Under the pieces are notes generated by a model. The model did no database searches. It worked only from the letters and a program-made list of their open reading frames with translations, and was not told the origin of the DNA. Of a DNA stretch of 64,000 nucleotides, positions 31,643 to 42,200 are shown in pieces. This DNA is from CAYSPG01 sp964432885. GTDB taxonomy: Bacteria > Bacteroidota > Bacteroidia > AKYH767-A > OLB10. Position 1 is the first letter of the stretch. Each line of letters opens with the position of its first letter. The stretch covers positions 124,001-188,000 of the forward strand of contig CAYSPG010000005.1 of assembly GCA_964432885.1 (NCBI GenBank), in the 5' to 3' direction. The position numbers and the translations under genes are program-made.

Positions 31643-33094
31643 ATGTTTAGAAAACAAAGTACAGGTTTGCTTAAACGCTTTTTACCTCTTCTTACTTTTT
31701 TCATGTACTACTGTACTTTTTCATATAGCCAGGCCAATAAATACTATACCGTAAACGCAAAGTTTAAAATGGAAGGCAGTTTTGATTATAAAGATGCTTA
31801 TATGGTATTATCCCGAAATGGCAAAGCCATCGAAACGCTTCCGGGCCAGTCGAGCTATAAGATAGATTTAGAGTATGGCGGTGATTACGTTTTGTCATTT
31901 AGCAAGCCGGGTTACATCACAAAAAAAATTAACATTAATACAGTGGTAGATGATGAGGAGCGCATTAGCCAGGGGTTTGAATCGTATCCATTTACCGTAA
32001 TTTTAATTAAACAATACGATGATGTAAACATAGTGGTGTTTAATCAGCCAGTGGCAAAAATAAATTACTCAAAAAAGTTTGACGATTTCGATTACGATAC
32101 AGATTATACCAAGTCCATTCAATCAGCAATAAAAAAAGCCGAAGACGAACTAAAGGAAAAAGAGAAGGAATTAAAAGCCAACCCGCCTAAACCTGCAGTT
32201 GACAGCACAGCAATAATTGCAAAGCAGAAAAAAGAAGAAGAACTTAAAGCCAAAGAAGAAGCTAAAAAACTTGCCGAAGCCGAAAAGAAAAAAGAAGCGG
32301 AGGAAAAAGCGGCTAAGAAAAAAGAAGAAGAAGCCCAGGCTGCTGCACTGCGCTTAAAAGAGAAAGAAGCAGCCGATGAAAAGAAAAAGTTAGAAGCCAT
32401 TGCAGCTGCGGATGCTCGCAAAGCTGCCGAAGAAAAGGCTGCTGAAGAAAAACAACGTAAGCTGACTGAAAAAGCAGAAGCCGATGCCAAACGAAAAGCA
32501 GATGAGCAAGCCGCTGCCGATGAGAAGAAGGCATTAGCTGAAAAAGCTGCTGAGGATAAACAAAGAAGGATTGCAGAAAAAGAAGAGGCTGATGCCAAAC
32601 GCCAGGCGGATGAACGGTTAGCAGGGGAGGAAAAACGAAAAATTGCTGAAGAAAAAGCTGCAGAGGATGCAAAAAAGAAAAAAGCAAATGAAGGAATAGG
32701 TGAGGATGGTAATAAGGATTTGGCTATGGCCGTAGGAAACGATGGAGTAAAACCTAATATTAAATTATCGGGCGGAAGCGACAGGAAAGAGGATACAGTA
32801 AGCAAAACAAAAGGACAGGATGCAGCCCCTGAAAGTAAAATTGAAAAACCAAAACCTGCTGAGGTATTAAAGCCAGCCACCGAAAAAATTGATGATAACA
32901 TATCAATAAACCGCGAAGAGATTAATGAAGATAAAAAGACCATTTCGCACGTGTGGGTAACCAAAGGCGATAAGACAGTTTTGTTTAGCCGCGTAAAGTA
33001 TGCCTGGGGTGGTACTTTTTACTTTCGTGATATGAAAATTTCAATAAGCGAAAACATGTTTAAGCTTGCTGATGCAGGAAAGGTTAATTTTTAA
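31643..33094 (+). CDS. Exported protein with long Lys/Glu/Ala-rich coiled coil
   Basis: 483 residues from the ATG at 31643; a GTG at 31604 overlaps the -7 element and is rejected. A signal peptide (LLKRFLPLLTFFMYYCTFSY, then SQA) precedes a beta-rich domain (about 30-140; SFDYKDAYMVLSRNG, YGGDYVLSFSKPGYITKKI). Residues about 160-352 are a charged helix of K, E and A (EEEAQAAALRLKEKEAADEK), similar in composition to the TolA stalk. A Ser/Lys/Pro-rich linker and a C-terminal domain (about 430-483; TVLFSRVKYAWGGTFYFRDM) follow. The design suggests a periplasm-spanning stalk between two folded ends. No family recognised. Confidence 0.85.
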   Translation: MFRKQSTGLLKRFLPLLTFFMYYCTFSYSQANKYYTVNAKFKMEGSFDYKDAYMVLSRNGKAIETLPGQSSYKIDLEYGGDYVLSFSKPGYITKKININTVVDDEERISQGFESYPFTVILIKQYDDVNIVVFNQPVAKINYSKKFDDFDYDTDYTKSIQSAIKKAEDELKEKEKELKANPPKPAVDSTAIIAKQKKEEELKAKEEAKKLAEAEKKKEAEEKAAKKKEEEAQAAALRLKEKEAADEKKKLEAIAAADARKAAEEKAAEEKQRKLTEKAEADAKRKADEQAAADEKKALAEKAAEDKQRRIAEKEEADAKRQADERLAGEEKRKIAEEKAAEDAKKKKANEGIGEDGNKDLAMAVGNDGVKPNIKLSGGSDRKEDTVSKTKGQDAAPESKIEKPKPAEVLKPATEKIDDNISINREEINEDKKTISHVWVTKGDKTVLFSRVKYAWGGTFYFRDMKISISENMFKLADAGKVNF

Positions 33095-33208
33095 GTTTTT
33101 TTCTGCCGTTATCCGGCTTTTTAACAAATATTATAACACTTTGGCCAAAAACCTTACAGTAATCTGTCAAATGGCAAGTACTTTGCATCAGTATAAAAAA
33201 ACAAAACT

Positions 33209-33397
33209 ATGTTGCTCGACAATTTCTGTATGGGATATTTTAAACCTTCAACCGATAACCAGGTGTCATTGCTTGAAGATATTAAAACCATTAAGACATT
33301 AAAGGGAAATCCCAATAAACTTCAGATACTGCGCTCAATTGCCAAAACGCGTAAGTATACCAAAACCGTGTACCCTCCTAATTGGAAATTTGCCTAA
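33209..33397 (+). CDS. Small hypothetical protein
   Basis: 62 residues, MLLDNFCMGYFKPSTDNQVS at the start, then a basic stretch (KTLKGNPNKLQILRSIAKTR) ending YPPNWKFA. No signal peptide or known motif. The start ATG lies 114 bp after the coiled-coil gene and the stop overlaps the end of the convergent Cys-cluster gene by four bases. Codon use looks like its neighbours, but the short length leaves doubt. It may be a small DNA- or RNA-binding protein given its basic charge; that is a guess. Confidence 0.5.
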   Translation: MLLDNFCMGYFKPSTDNQVSLLEDIKTIKTLKGNPNKLQILRSIAKTRKYTKTVYPPNWKFA

Positions 33398-33912
33398 TAC
33401 CTGAAACGGTAATGCACTTTTAATAGTTCAACCACATTAAATACAATAGGGCATATTTTATAATTTTCAAAAATCCCTAACGTGCGAAAAATAAAATTGG
33501 GTTTCTTCAGGTGTGGAAATTCTGCGCACGAATCCGGCCTGTATTCATAAACGCTGCATTTATTGTCTTTTAAAAAGACGCATGGCGGATTTTTGATATA
33601 AAATACATTATCCATTTCATCATGCTGGCAATGGCGTTGTGTAAACTCGGCTTCAGAAAGTGAGATGAATGGAGCGGTTCGCGAAATTTCTTTTGAAGTA
33701 AACGGTGCATTTAATTTTTTACAACAGTTACCACACTGGGTACAATCAATTTGCTGCGAAACAGTTTTGTTCAATTCAAAAACAACAGCATCAACTTCTT
33801 TTGAACGTTTTCCTTTTAAAAATTTTCTGAACACATCATTGCTTCGCTCAAAGTTTTTTGCAACGGCCTCAACTTTTTCAGGCTTTTTAACTAGTATGTA
33901 ATGCTGTGTCAA
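33394..33912 (-). CDS. YkgJ family cysteine-cluster protein
   Basis: 172 residues. IDCTQCGNCCKK (about 59-70) and CVFLKDNKCSVYEYRPDSC (about 110-128) are the CxxCxxCC and CxxxxxxxC clusters of the YkgJ family (PF03692), thought to bind a zinc or iron-sulfur centre. The start is probably TTG at 33912: no in-frame ATG precedes it before a stop, and the first internal Met is beyond the first cluster. It begins six bases from the relic of an S9 peptidase gene, so the neighbourhood was rearranged. Function of the family is not established. Confidence 0.88.
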   Translation of the reverse strand: MTQHYILVKKPEKVEAVAKNFERSNDVFRKFLKGKRSKEVDAVVFELNKTVSQQIDCTQCGNCCKKLNAPFTSKEISRTAPFISLSEAEFTQRHCQHDEMDNVFYIKNPPCVFLKDNKCSVYEYRPDSCAEFPHLKKPNFIFRTLGIFENYKICPIVFNVVELLKVHYRFRY

Positions 33913-33917
33913 ATTGT

Positions 33918-34016
33918 TTACAGGTTGTCTTTAAAGTACTGTCTAATTTTATTCATCAGGTGCACTCTGTCTCTTCCATGCACGCTATGTGGATCGTTTG
34001 GGTAAACAAATAATTG
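33918..34016 (-). pseudogene. C-terminal relic of an S9 dipeptidyl peptidase gene
   Basis: The minus strand from 34016 reads QLFVYPNDPHSVHGRDRVHL, then MNKIRQYFKDNL and a stop. The intact peptidase at 36102 ends FVYPNHPHNVRGKDRVHL, MNKITQYFKENL. The catalytic His region is therefore kept in an otherwise missing gene. Identity stops abruptly upstream of about 34016. A T9SS gene (34191-35771) now lies between the relic and the full-length copy. The relic has no start and should not be translated. Confidence 0.85.
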
Positions 34017-34190
34017 AAGGGACGAAAGATGGCGAAGAGTATGGTTGCATTAGTATAATGCTCTTTATTAAAACATAAAAATGTACTTTTTTCGAATTGT
34101 GTTTTGCATCCAACATTGAGATTTATCCACTTATAAACTTTTTCCTGCTCGCCATCTCTCTGTGCCTTTAGGTTTGTAGTAGGTGTAAAT

Positions 34191-35771
34191 CTATTTGGTA
34201 ATAACAATTTTACCTGAAGCAGTATACTTATTTTCATCAACAGCTCTCCAAAAATAAATGCCATTTTTTAAATTTCTTGAACTGTAAAAGTGTGACTCGT
34301 TTCCGGCCAAAAACATTTTCTCAACTTGTTGTCCAATAGAATTAATAAGGTAGAAAGAAATAGAAAAGGCTGAATGATTTTTAACTATAAAATAATCTGC
34401 TGTTGGGTTTGGATATATTTGTAATAATTGGGTACCAAGTTCAGCATCTGGTCTGGATAAAGTAAAGCATTGATTAAATGTATAAACAGGAAGATTTCTA
34501 ATAGCTGGAGCCAGATTACTAATTGTAAAATTAATTGCGTAAGGTGTTAAGCTAAAAGCATAAGCTTGTGGGGCAAAATTAGTTAAGACTGGAGTAAATG
34601 AATGAGAATTACAAAATCCATCAAATAAAGAATCCACTTTACCAATATTAAAACTGCTATTTCTTGTCACAGCAGCTACCCACCCATTATCCTTGGTGGA
34701 AACCACGGATCTTATTTCAGTAAATTTCCAAAAAAATTGTGTTGAATCTCCTAGTAGTTTCCCCCATTCAAAAGCCCCGCTATTATTAAACTTCATTGCA
34801 ACAGGGTATCGCTTCTGAAAAGTTTTACTAGTATTAGTTGTAATAACCATACATCCTCCATCCGCAGTTGATAACAAAGAACTCGGAATCATAGAGGTGT
34901 CAGTGGTTTCAATAAATTTAGACCAAGTCAATTGATCCTGAACATCAAAATACATTAGAGCAAGTTTTTTATAGCCAACAGAATCACTGAGGTTAAATAT
35001 ACAATAATGACCTCCATTGACTGCTCTTTCAATTAATTTGCTTTGGTAATAATTTGTACCAAACCCTTCCGGGATATAATACTCCTTATAGTTCAGAACA
35101 TTGCTTGAACTATCAGTTCTGAAAAAAGTAAATGGATTTGCATTCATTCCTGTTGAAATCCCCATTGCATTTCCGCAATACACATATTGATTATTTCCGT
35201 CATGAATCATATCAAATACTTGTACGTTCAACATAGAAGAACTTGTGTATGCGTGTTGGGATAGAATATTTCCATTGCCATCGAATCGCACGATAATATT
35301 ACTGTTATAACAACCTCTCCCCGCAAGCACAAAGCCTTTATCAGGTGTTGACGCAATAGTAGTGAAGTTGGAATTATTTATTTTAGAAATCCCCTTTATC
35401 CATAAAACATTACCAGAAGTATCTGCTTTAACAAGAATATTTGAATAAATTGGAGAAAAAGGAAAAATCATGAATATAAATGTTGAATCAGATAGCTTTG
35501 TGCCTCCTGCCTGTGAAATATGGTATGGAAAAGAAATTTCTTTACTCCAAACAAGTGTTCCTGTTGTGGAAATTTTAGAAAGAATCATAATGCTATCTTG
35601 CCCCGCAGCCCATTCCATAAAACTGCCATCATAACTTTCCAAAATGGCACTCGCGAAATGGGTTGTCCCCCATATTGAAGACGGAATTGTATCATAGAAA
35701 GAAAAAAAAGTATTTTGAGCAAAACTTGTTTTGCTTATTAATACAATAATTAATAGGGTTATTTTTTTCAT
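34191..35771 (-). CDS. T9SS-sorted secreted protein
   Basis: 526 residues. Signal peptide MKKITLLIIVLISKTSFAQ, then a repeated beta-rich body with units such as ILSKISTTGTLVWSKEI, ILVKADTSGNVLWIKGI and AMKFNNSGAFEWGKLLGD, like the propeller repeats in other T9SS cargo. It ends with a sorting domain: LQIYPNPTADYFIVKNHSAF to YTASGKIVITK. It should be exported across the outer membrane and anchored or released. It sits between an S9 peptidase relic and the intact S9 gene, so it may have been inserted during the duplication. Ligand unknown. Confidence 0.88.
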   Translation of the reverse strand: MKKITLLIIVLISKTSFAQNTFFSFYDTIPSSIWGTTHFASAILESYDGSFMEWAAGQDSIMILSKISTTGTLVWSKEISFPYHISQAGGTKLSDSTFIFMIFPFSPIYSNILVKADTSGNVLWIKGISKINNSNFTTIASTPDKGFVLAGRGCYNSNIIVRFDGNGNILSQHAYTSSSMLNVQVFDMIHDGNNQYVYCGNAMGISTGMNANPFTFFRTDSSSNVLNYKEYYIPEGFGTNYYQSKLIERAVNGGHYCIFNLSDSVGYKKLALMYFDVQDQLTWSKFIETTDTSMIPSSLLSTADGGCMVITTNTSKTFQKRYPVAMKFNNSGAFEWGKLLGDSTQFFWKFTEIRSVVSTKDNGWVAAVTRNSSFNIGKVDSLFDGFCNSHSFTPVLTNFAPQAYAFSLTPYAINFTISNLAPAIRNLPVYTFNQCFTLSRPDAELGTQLLQIYPNPTADYFIVKNHSAFSISFYLINSIGQQVEKMFLAGNESHFYSSRNLKNGIYFWRAVDENKYTASGKIVITK

Positions 35772-36101
35772 GCGGCACTTACCTAAAATGAAGCGTAAAT
35801 GTATTATAATTTTTAATTGATTTGTTTTTGCTAGCTCTTGGATGTCTTTTTTTATTTCTCACACAACTATTACAATAAGTTCAACCCATCGGGTTTTGAC
35901 TTACTGCCAATCACCAAGTGATAGCATTTTTGTAAAAAAAAATACACTTGTAACAAAACTCTGAAACGGTGAATTAAATTAAATAGCATCCTTACCTAAG
36001 GTGGCACCTAAATAAGTTTAGTCATGAATGCTTCGCAATAAAACATGTTTGAGCTTTAACTAAGCAAGTGAATTTTTTCTAATGCAGGTGAAATTGGATA
36101 A
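35772..36101. other. 330-bp gap without a visible gene
   Basis: AT-rich DNA between the T9SS gene and the end of the S9 gene. It has one small hairpin (AACCC-ATC-GGGTT at 35883-35895) and no frame of useful length, promoter match or repeat that I could support. Confidence 0.6.
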
Positions 36102-38270
36102 TTAAAGATTTTCTTTAAAGTATTGTGTTATTTTATTCATCAAATGCACCCTGTCTTTTCCGCGTACATTGTGAGGGTGATTGGGGTAAACAAAATAATC
36201 GAGTTGCACGTTTTTGTCAACTGCTTTTTTTAACAGCATTAAAGTATGTTGCCAAACAACTGTATCGTCAATGCCACCATGTATTACCAAAAGTTTTCCT
36301 TTCAGGTTTTCAATATTATTTAGCAAGCTGTTGTTTTTATAACCGTCAGGATTGGTTTGTGGTGTATCCATGTAGCGTTCGGTGTACATTACTTCGTAAT
36401 AGCTCCAGTCAATTACAGGGCCACCAGCCACTCCGGCCTTAAATACTCCGGGGTGCCGAGTCATTAAACTTGTTGTCATAAAACCACCGTAACTCCAGCC
36501 GTCAACTCCCAGGCGCGATGTGTCAACATAACGCAGCGTTTTTAAATATGCAACGCCCACAAGCTGATCGTCCATTTCCACGGTACCCATTTGGCGAAAC
36601 AATGCTTGTTCAAAGTTTTTGCCACGGTTTCCACTTCCTCGTCCATCAATTGTAAAAACAATAAATCCTTCTTGTGCCAGATAATGAAACCACAAATCGC
36701 CCTGGCCGCCCTGCCAACTGTTGGTAATTAGCTGAACATGCGGCCCGTTATATACATACACAATTACAGGATATTTTTTTGAAGAGTCCATTGCATCAGG
36801 ATAATACATGCGGCAAAACAATTCATCGCCTTTAGGATTTTTAACCGAAAAGATTTTCATCGAAGCAGTTGCGAAATCTTTTAATGGATTTTCTGCATTA
36901 AGTAAATCTTTTTCGGTGCGACCACCTGAAGATAAAATTGAAATTTTGCGTGGAGTAGTGGTGTTTGAAAACACATCTATAATTTCTCCTGTAGTAAAAT
37001 TGTATTTGCAGGTGTGTGTGCCATCACCATCCGTTAGCCGTTTTACTTTTCCATCATCAATGCTTACTGAATACAAATCACGGTTAAGCGCACTTTCCTG
37101 CGTTGATACATAAATAATTTTTTCACCTTTTTTATCAAAGCCAATAAAATCAATAACCTCCCATGGGCCTTTGGTAAGTTGCCTTATAAGTTTTCCATTT
37201 GTATCGTATAAATAAAAATGGTTGTATCCATCGCGGTTGGTTTGATAAATAAACTGTGAGGCATTACCCGGAACAAAATAAACAGGGTGAAGGGGCTCAA
37301 CATATTTTTCGTCACGCTCTTCAAACAATGTTTTGTCAAAGGTTCCTGTTTCGGCATTGTACCGGTTTAGCTTCAGGTGGTTTTGGTCGCGGTTTAGTAC
37401 CTGCACATAAATAAATTTTTCGTCAGGGCTCCACGATATATTGGTGAGGTATTGGTCTTTGGGCTCGCCTGTTTGTAAAAAAATTTTCTTTTGCGATTTT
37501 ACGTCATACACACCAACAGTAACTTGGTGGCTTGCGCCACCCGCCATTGGATACTTTATGTTGTTTATTTGTGCAGGTTGTTTTGATATATCCATAATAG
37601 GGTAATCGGTTACCATAGTTTGGTCCATCCTGTAAAATGCAAGTTTGTTTCCTGTTGGACTCCAAAATGTACCCTTGGTTATTCCAAACTCATCACGATG
37701 TACCGAACTTCCGTTAACAATGTTTTCGTTTTCGTCATTGGTTACCTGTGCATTGTATGTGCCAGTATATACAAACAAATTGTTTTTTACGGAATAAGCT
37801 ATTTTGCCTGTTGCAGTATCCACATCATTTTTTTCGGCACCATCATTTAAACTTACTGTACGGTTAAGGTAAACGGCATAGCGTGTAATGTCATACTCAA
37901 ATTCGTTTTTACCTATGGTAAATACAAACCGTTTGTCGGTTTTCCATTCTACTACAGGGAACTTAGCCAGTGTATCGTACTTCAGTCGTTTTAGCCGGTC
38001 GTTAATGTCAACCAGTGTAATTATTTTTTCGTCAGCTTTAATGGATGTGCTGCCTGCATACATGGTAGCTGGTGTTTCGGTATTGTTTACGTAATAATAA
38101 ACATCCGAATTTTTTATCCAGTTTAACTGCGATAAATTTTTTGGCGCCAGTGTAGTACGTGCATTTACAATGGCATCTTCCATTGTAAGTTTTTTGTTTT
38201 GTGCAAAAACGTTTGATGAGAGCATTAATGCAAGTGCGCATACAACGGTTGTGGTATTTACTTTAATCAT
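36102..38270 (-). CDS. S9 family dipeptidyl peptidase (DPP IV type), exported
   Basis: 722 residues from the ATG at 38270, which opens a signal peptide (MIKVNTTTVVCALALMLSSN, then VFAQ). The upstream ATG at 38312 adds 14 residues and is less likely. The N-terminal propeller includes NENIVNGSSVHRDEFGITKG and FWSPTGNKLAFYRMDQTMVT. The hydrolase part has the Ser in GWSYGGFM, Asp in IHGGIDDTVVW and His in YPNHPHNVRG. Compared with the other S9 gene (14352), the propeller EE motif is replaced by HRDE, so specificity may differ. An FKBP lipoprotein gene lies about 100 bp upstream on the same strand. Periplasmic. Confidence 0.93.
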   Translation of the reverse strand: MIKVNTTTVVCALALMLSSNVFAQNKKLTMEDAIVNARTTLAPKNLSQLNWIKNSDVYYYVNNTETPATMYAGSTSIKADEKIITLVDINDRLKRLKYDTLAKFPVVEWKTDKRFVFTIGKNEFEYDITRYAVYLNRTVSLNDGAEKNDVDTATGKIAYSVKNNLFVYTGTYNAQVTNDENENIVNGSSVHRDEFGITKGTFWSPTGNKLAFYRMDQTMVTDYPIMDISKQPAQINNIKYPMAGGASHQVTVGVYDVKSQKKIFLQTGEPKDQYLTNISWSPDEKFIYVQVLNRDQNHLKLNRYNAETGTFDKTLFEERDEKYVEPLHPVYFVPGNASQFIYQTNRDGYNHFYLYDTNGKLIRQLTKGPWEVIDFIGFDKKGEKIIYVSTQESALNRDLYSVSIDDGKVKRLTDGDGTHTCKYNFTTGEIIDVFSNTTTPRKISILSSGGRTEKDLLNAENPLKDFATASMKIFSVKNPKGDELFCRMYYPDAMDSSKKYPVIVYVYNGPHVQLITNSWQGGQGDLWFHYLAQEGFIVFTIDGRGSGNRGKNFEQALFRQMGTVEMDDQLVGVAYLKTLRYVDTSRLGVDGWSYGGFMTTSLMTRHPGVFKAGVAGGPVIDWSYYEVMYTERYMDTPQTNPDGYKNNSLLNNIENLKGKLLVIHGGIDDTVVWQHTLMLLKKAVDKNVQLDYFVYPNHPHNVRGKDRVHLMNKITQYFKENL

Positions 38271-38369
38271 ATTTAGTGGTTGTAAAAAAAATTCAGCGTT
38301 TAATGCAGGCAAAATTATTCATTTGCCAACACCAAACGCTGAACGAAAGGCTTTAAACGTTAAACCCTT

Positions 38370-39074
38370 TTATTTCTTCGGTTCTTCTTTGTCAATAGAA
38401 ATTAACTCAACTTCAAAAATTAAAGTTTCATAGGGGCCAATTGCGCCACCGGCACCGCGTTCGCCATACGCTAAGTTATATGGTATATACAGTTTCCACT
38501 TACTGCCAACGGGCATTAGTTGCAGGGCCTCTGTCCAACCGGGAATTACCTGGTTTACGCCAAATTGCGCAGGCTGCTTGCGGTCAACCGAGCTGTCAAA
38601 CACTTTGCCGTCAATCGTTGTACCATGATAGTGTGTAGTAACTTTATCTTCAGCAGTTGGCTTAGCGCCTGTGCCCATAGTAATAACTTCGTACTGCAAA
38701 CCGCTGGCTGTGGTGGTAACACCGCTGCGTTTTTTGTTCTCATCCAAAAACTTTTGTCCTTTTTCAATGCTGGCTTTACTTTTTTCTTTTTCGCGTGCCT
38801 GAAAAAATGTTTGAATTACTCCCTGGCAGGCTTCCTGTTGTATTTTAAGCGAGTCGCCTTTTAAGGCAGCTTTCATTGCAGCATTTAGTATGTCGGCATT
38901 TACAATAGCATCAAGCCCGTCTTTTTTAAGACTTGAGCCAACGCTTGCGCCAATGGCATAGCTGATAGAATCGGCTTGTGTTTTTAATTCAACATTGCCA
39001 CCGGTGTTTTTTTGTGCACATGCGCTAAAGGCTGTTGCCAGAAAACATAAAACTGCTTTTTGAGTGTGTTTCAT
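38370..39074 (-). CDS. FKBP-type peptidyl-prolyl isomerase lipoprotein
   Basis: 234 residues. The signal peptide ends in a lipobox (LATAFSAC), so Cys19 is probably lipidated. Residues about 30-115 are the helical FKBP N-terminal dimerisation domain (SISYAIGASVGSSLKKDGLD). Residues about 128-228 are the FKBP isomerase domain: GTTIDGKVFDSS, QVIPGWTEAL, LYIPYNLAYGERGAGG and LIFEVELISI carry the aromatic pocket residues. It catalyses proline isomerisation and assists folding of exported proteins. It may be transcribed with the S9 peptidase gene that follows after 100 bp. Confidence 0.94.
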   Translation of the reverse strand: MKHTQKAVLCFLATAFSACAQKNTGGNVELKTQADSISYAIGASVGSSLKKDGLDAIVNADILNAAMKAALKGDSLKIQQEACQGVIQTFFQAREKEKSKASIEKGQKFLDENKKRSGVTTTASGLQYEVITMGTGAKPTAEDKVTTHYHGTTIDGKVFDSSVDRKQPAQFGVNQVIPGWTEALQLMPVGSKWKLYIPYNLAYGERGAGGAIGPYETLIFEVELISIDKEEPKK

Positions 39075-39110
39075 TTAATATGATTAATTGTTGATTTTAA
39101 AATGAGCGCG

Positions 39111-39118
39111 CAAATGTA
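39111..39118 (-). promoter_or_regulatory. -7 promoter element of the FKBP gene
   Basis: TACATTTG on the minus strand, exact TAnnTTTG, 37 bases upstream of the ATG at 39074. Confidence 0.45.
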
Positions 39119-39224
39119 AAATAATTTGAATATGGTTTTATTGGTTATCGTATCCAATAATATTGTTTTATTTGTTTTGAGAAAAGGAATTGAAACATAT
39201 TTTTATGGCTGAAAAACTGTTAAA

Positions 39225-42200
39225 TTGAATAGCGAAGTTACTATCCTAAATTTTAAAGTTTTACTTGCATTTTTAATATACAGTAATGTATGTTTTTGTC
39301 AAAAAACAAAAATAAATTTTGAAACATTTACTGATGCGGACGGATTGTCTAGTAATTCAATTCAGTCAATAACACAGGATAATAAAGGCTTTATGTGGTT
39401 TGCTACTGAAAACGGGTTAAACAAATATGATGGATATACCTTTAAAAGTTTTAATAAAAATGATAATGATTCGCAAACAATAAGTAATAACCGGATTGAA
39501 CAGGTATTTGCCGATAGCTTTGAAAACTTATATCTCAAAAGCGGTGATGGTTCGCTTAACATATTTGACTTAACAACTGAAAAAACAAACCGCTATACAG
39601 ATTCACTGCCTAACGGAATTCCCAATAAAAACATTGCTTACATTTTGCCAGCTTCAAATAATATTTTATGGTTGGGCACTAATGACAAAGTCATTTATAA
39701 AATATTTATTGAAGGAAAAGGTATTACACCCGAAACAAAATATTTTAAGTACAAAGTTCCTCAGGAGCTGCAGGACGAATCCAGCAGACTTTTTTCAATG
39801 TACCATGACGACAAGGGAACTCTTTGGATATCTGACGTAAGTTGGATCTACATAAAAATGATTCCTGATGAAAGGGTGTTAAATAAATACAGGTTTGAAA
39901 AGTTTGATTCTCGTTTTCTAAATCAAAATAACCGCTACCCTTTTCATATTGGGTCCATTGCTCAGGATAAGAAAAAAAATTATTGGATTTCGACATACTA
40001 TGAAGTAATACAGTTTAACGCTCAGGGCAAATTGCTTAATACATGGTCGCCAGAAGGCGAAGTGAGAGGAAATTTTGTTGAGCAAAATAATTTTATGTGG
40101 TTCTCAACCAATAAAGGCATTGCACGAATTAATACACTGAATAATGAACCCGAATATTTTAATTACGAGGCTGACAATAAAAATTCTGTTGCATTTATTT
40201 TTATTAATGGTATTTATATTGACAAGCAACAAATAGTTTGGGCAGGAACTCCCAATGGTTTAAGCAGGTTTGATAGCAAAGTAAAAAAGTTTGCATTGTT
40301 TAACAGAAAAAATGGTTCTCAAAAAAACGACTTGCTTGATAATCGCATTCGAGCAATTGCTGCCAATGAAAAAGGAATTGTTTGGCTTGGAACTGACCAG
40401 CATGGCTTGAGCAGGTACGATGTAAATACTGGCGTTTATAAAAACTTCGTTCACACAGGAAAAAGTAAAAATGAAATTGCCGATAACAGTTACGGAAGTC
40501 TTTACTGTATTAACGACAGTGTATGGTCCGCTGTCCGGCTCTCAGAAGTGCAGGTTATTGATGATTTTAATGGAAATATTTCAAAGTGCAAAACGGATAA
40601 TAAGGAAGCGTATATAGTTAAATCAATTGCAAAAGACTTGAACGGTTTTTTATGGTTGGGTGGCAATAACAGTCTTTGCCGGTTAAATCGTTTTACAAAT
40701 AAAATTTCGATAATTGATTTAAAAACACTTGGCATACCCTTGCCATATTCCGTGCGCGCTTTGTCAATTGATAGTTTAAATACGCTTTGGATTGGTTTGG
40801 AATCGGGTGGTATTTTATGCAACATAAAACTTGATAAAAAGAGTGAACCAATAAGTTTAAAAAAGTATATATTGCCGGGAAACCTAATTGGAACATATAA
40901 TGGCAATACTATTAATACTATTTGTGTAAGAGGTAACAATATTTGGATGGGCACTTATGGTGGAGGATTAAAAACATTTAATACAATAAAATCAGAATTT
41001 AAAGTATGGGGTAAAAACAACGGACTGCCCGATGAAATTGTGTATGGAATTATGGATGATAACAAAGGCAATCTGTGGATGAGTACGAATAAAGGAATTT
41101 CCAAATTTATAATCAGCACAGAAACATTTTTTAATTATTCATCAGCCGATGGACTTCAGGGTAATGAATACAATAGTGGGGCTTACTGTAAAAATTCTAC
41201 TGGACATATGTTTTTTGGCGGCACCAATGGTTGGAACATGTTTCATCCGGATAGTATAAAACAGAATACCTTCGAACCCGAAGTTGTATTTACCGACTTT
41301 CAAATTTTTAACAAACCTGTTCAAGTAAACGAGAGTTCTGTACTCAAAAAAAATCTGAACTATGCTGATGAACTTGTTCTTCAAAGCACCCAGTCTGTTT
41401 TTTCGTTTGAATTTGCAGCGCTTAATTTTACCAATAGCGTAAAAAATAATTATCAATACAAACTTGACGGCTACGATACCGATTGGCAGCACACCGGCAC
41501 CCGAAGATTTATAACCTTTACCAATCTTAACCCGGGTAATTATACGTTAAAAATAAAAGGCAGTAATAACGATGGTGTGTGGAGTACAAAAATTAAAACG
41601 CTGCGCATTGTAATACTTCCTGCATGGTATCAAACATGGTGGTTTAAAGCACTTATTGCATTAGCTGTATTTCTATTGATTGCAACAGCGGCATTTTTTG
41701 TTGTCCGCTTCAGGCGAATTAAAAAAGAAGAGCAACGCAAAATCCGCGACCAGATAAAAAAAGATTTGCACGATGATTTAAAAAGCGATTTGGCAGCTAT
41801 ACAAAGCAAAGCAGGTTTGGTAGCAAAAGTGTTGCAGCGTGGTGATAACGAAAGAGCAATCGCACGTTCAAACGAAATTTCTGAACTTACACAACGTGCA
41901 CTTTCAACAGTGGATGATTTATCGTGGGCATTTAATCCTGCCGAGGATTCAACCACCGAACTTTTTAAGCGCATGAAAAATTTTATTGTAGCCATAATGC
42001 CCGAAGAAATTAATTACTCACTTGAAACTCCACAGCACGATGTTGATATTGTATTGCCATTTAAAACGCGCAAGCATTTTTATTTGATTTTTAAAGAATG
42101 TTTATACAATATGGTTAAACATTCAAAATGCAAAAACGCATTTATTCATTGGGAAATACAAAACGAAAAACTTTTTCTGACTATTAAAGATGATGGCGTT

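Noticed and set aside
32119..32964. 281-codon minus-strand Ser/Phe-rich frame
   Set aside because: Mirror of the Lys/Glu/Ala coiled coil at 31643-33094; composition is typical of a shadow.
33956..34264. 102-codon minus-strand frame
   Set aside because: Out of frame with the S9 relic it covers; no family features.
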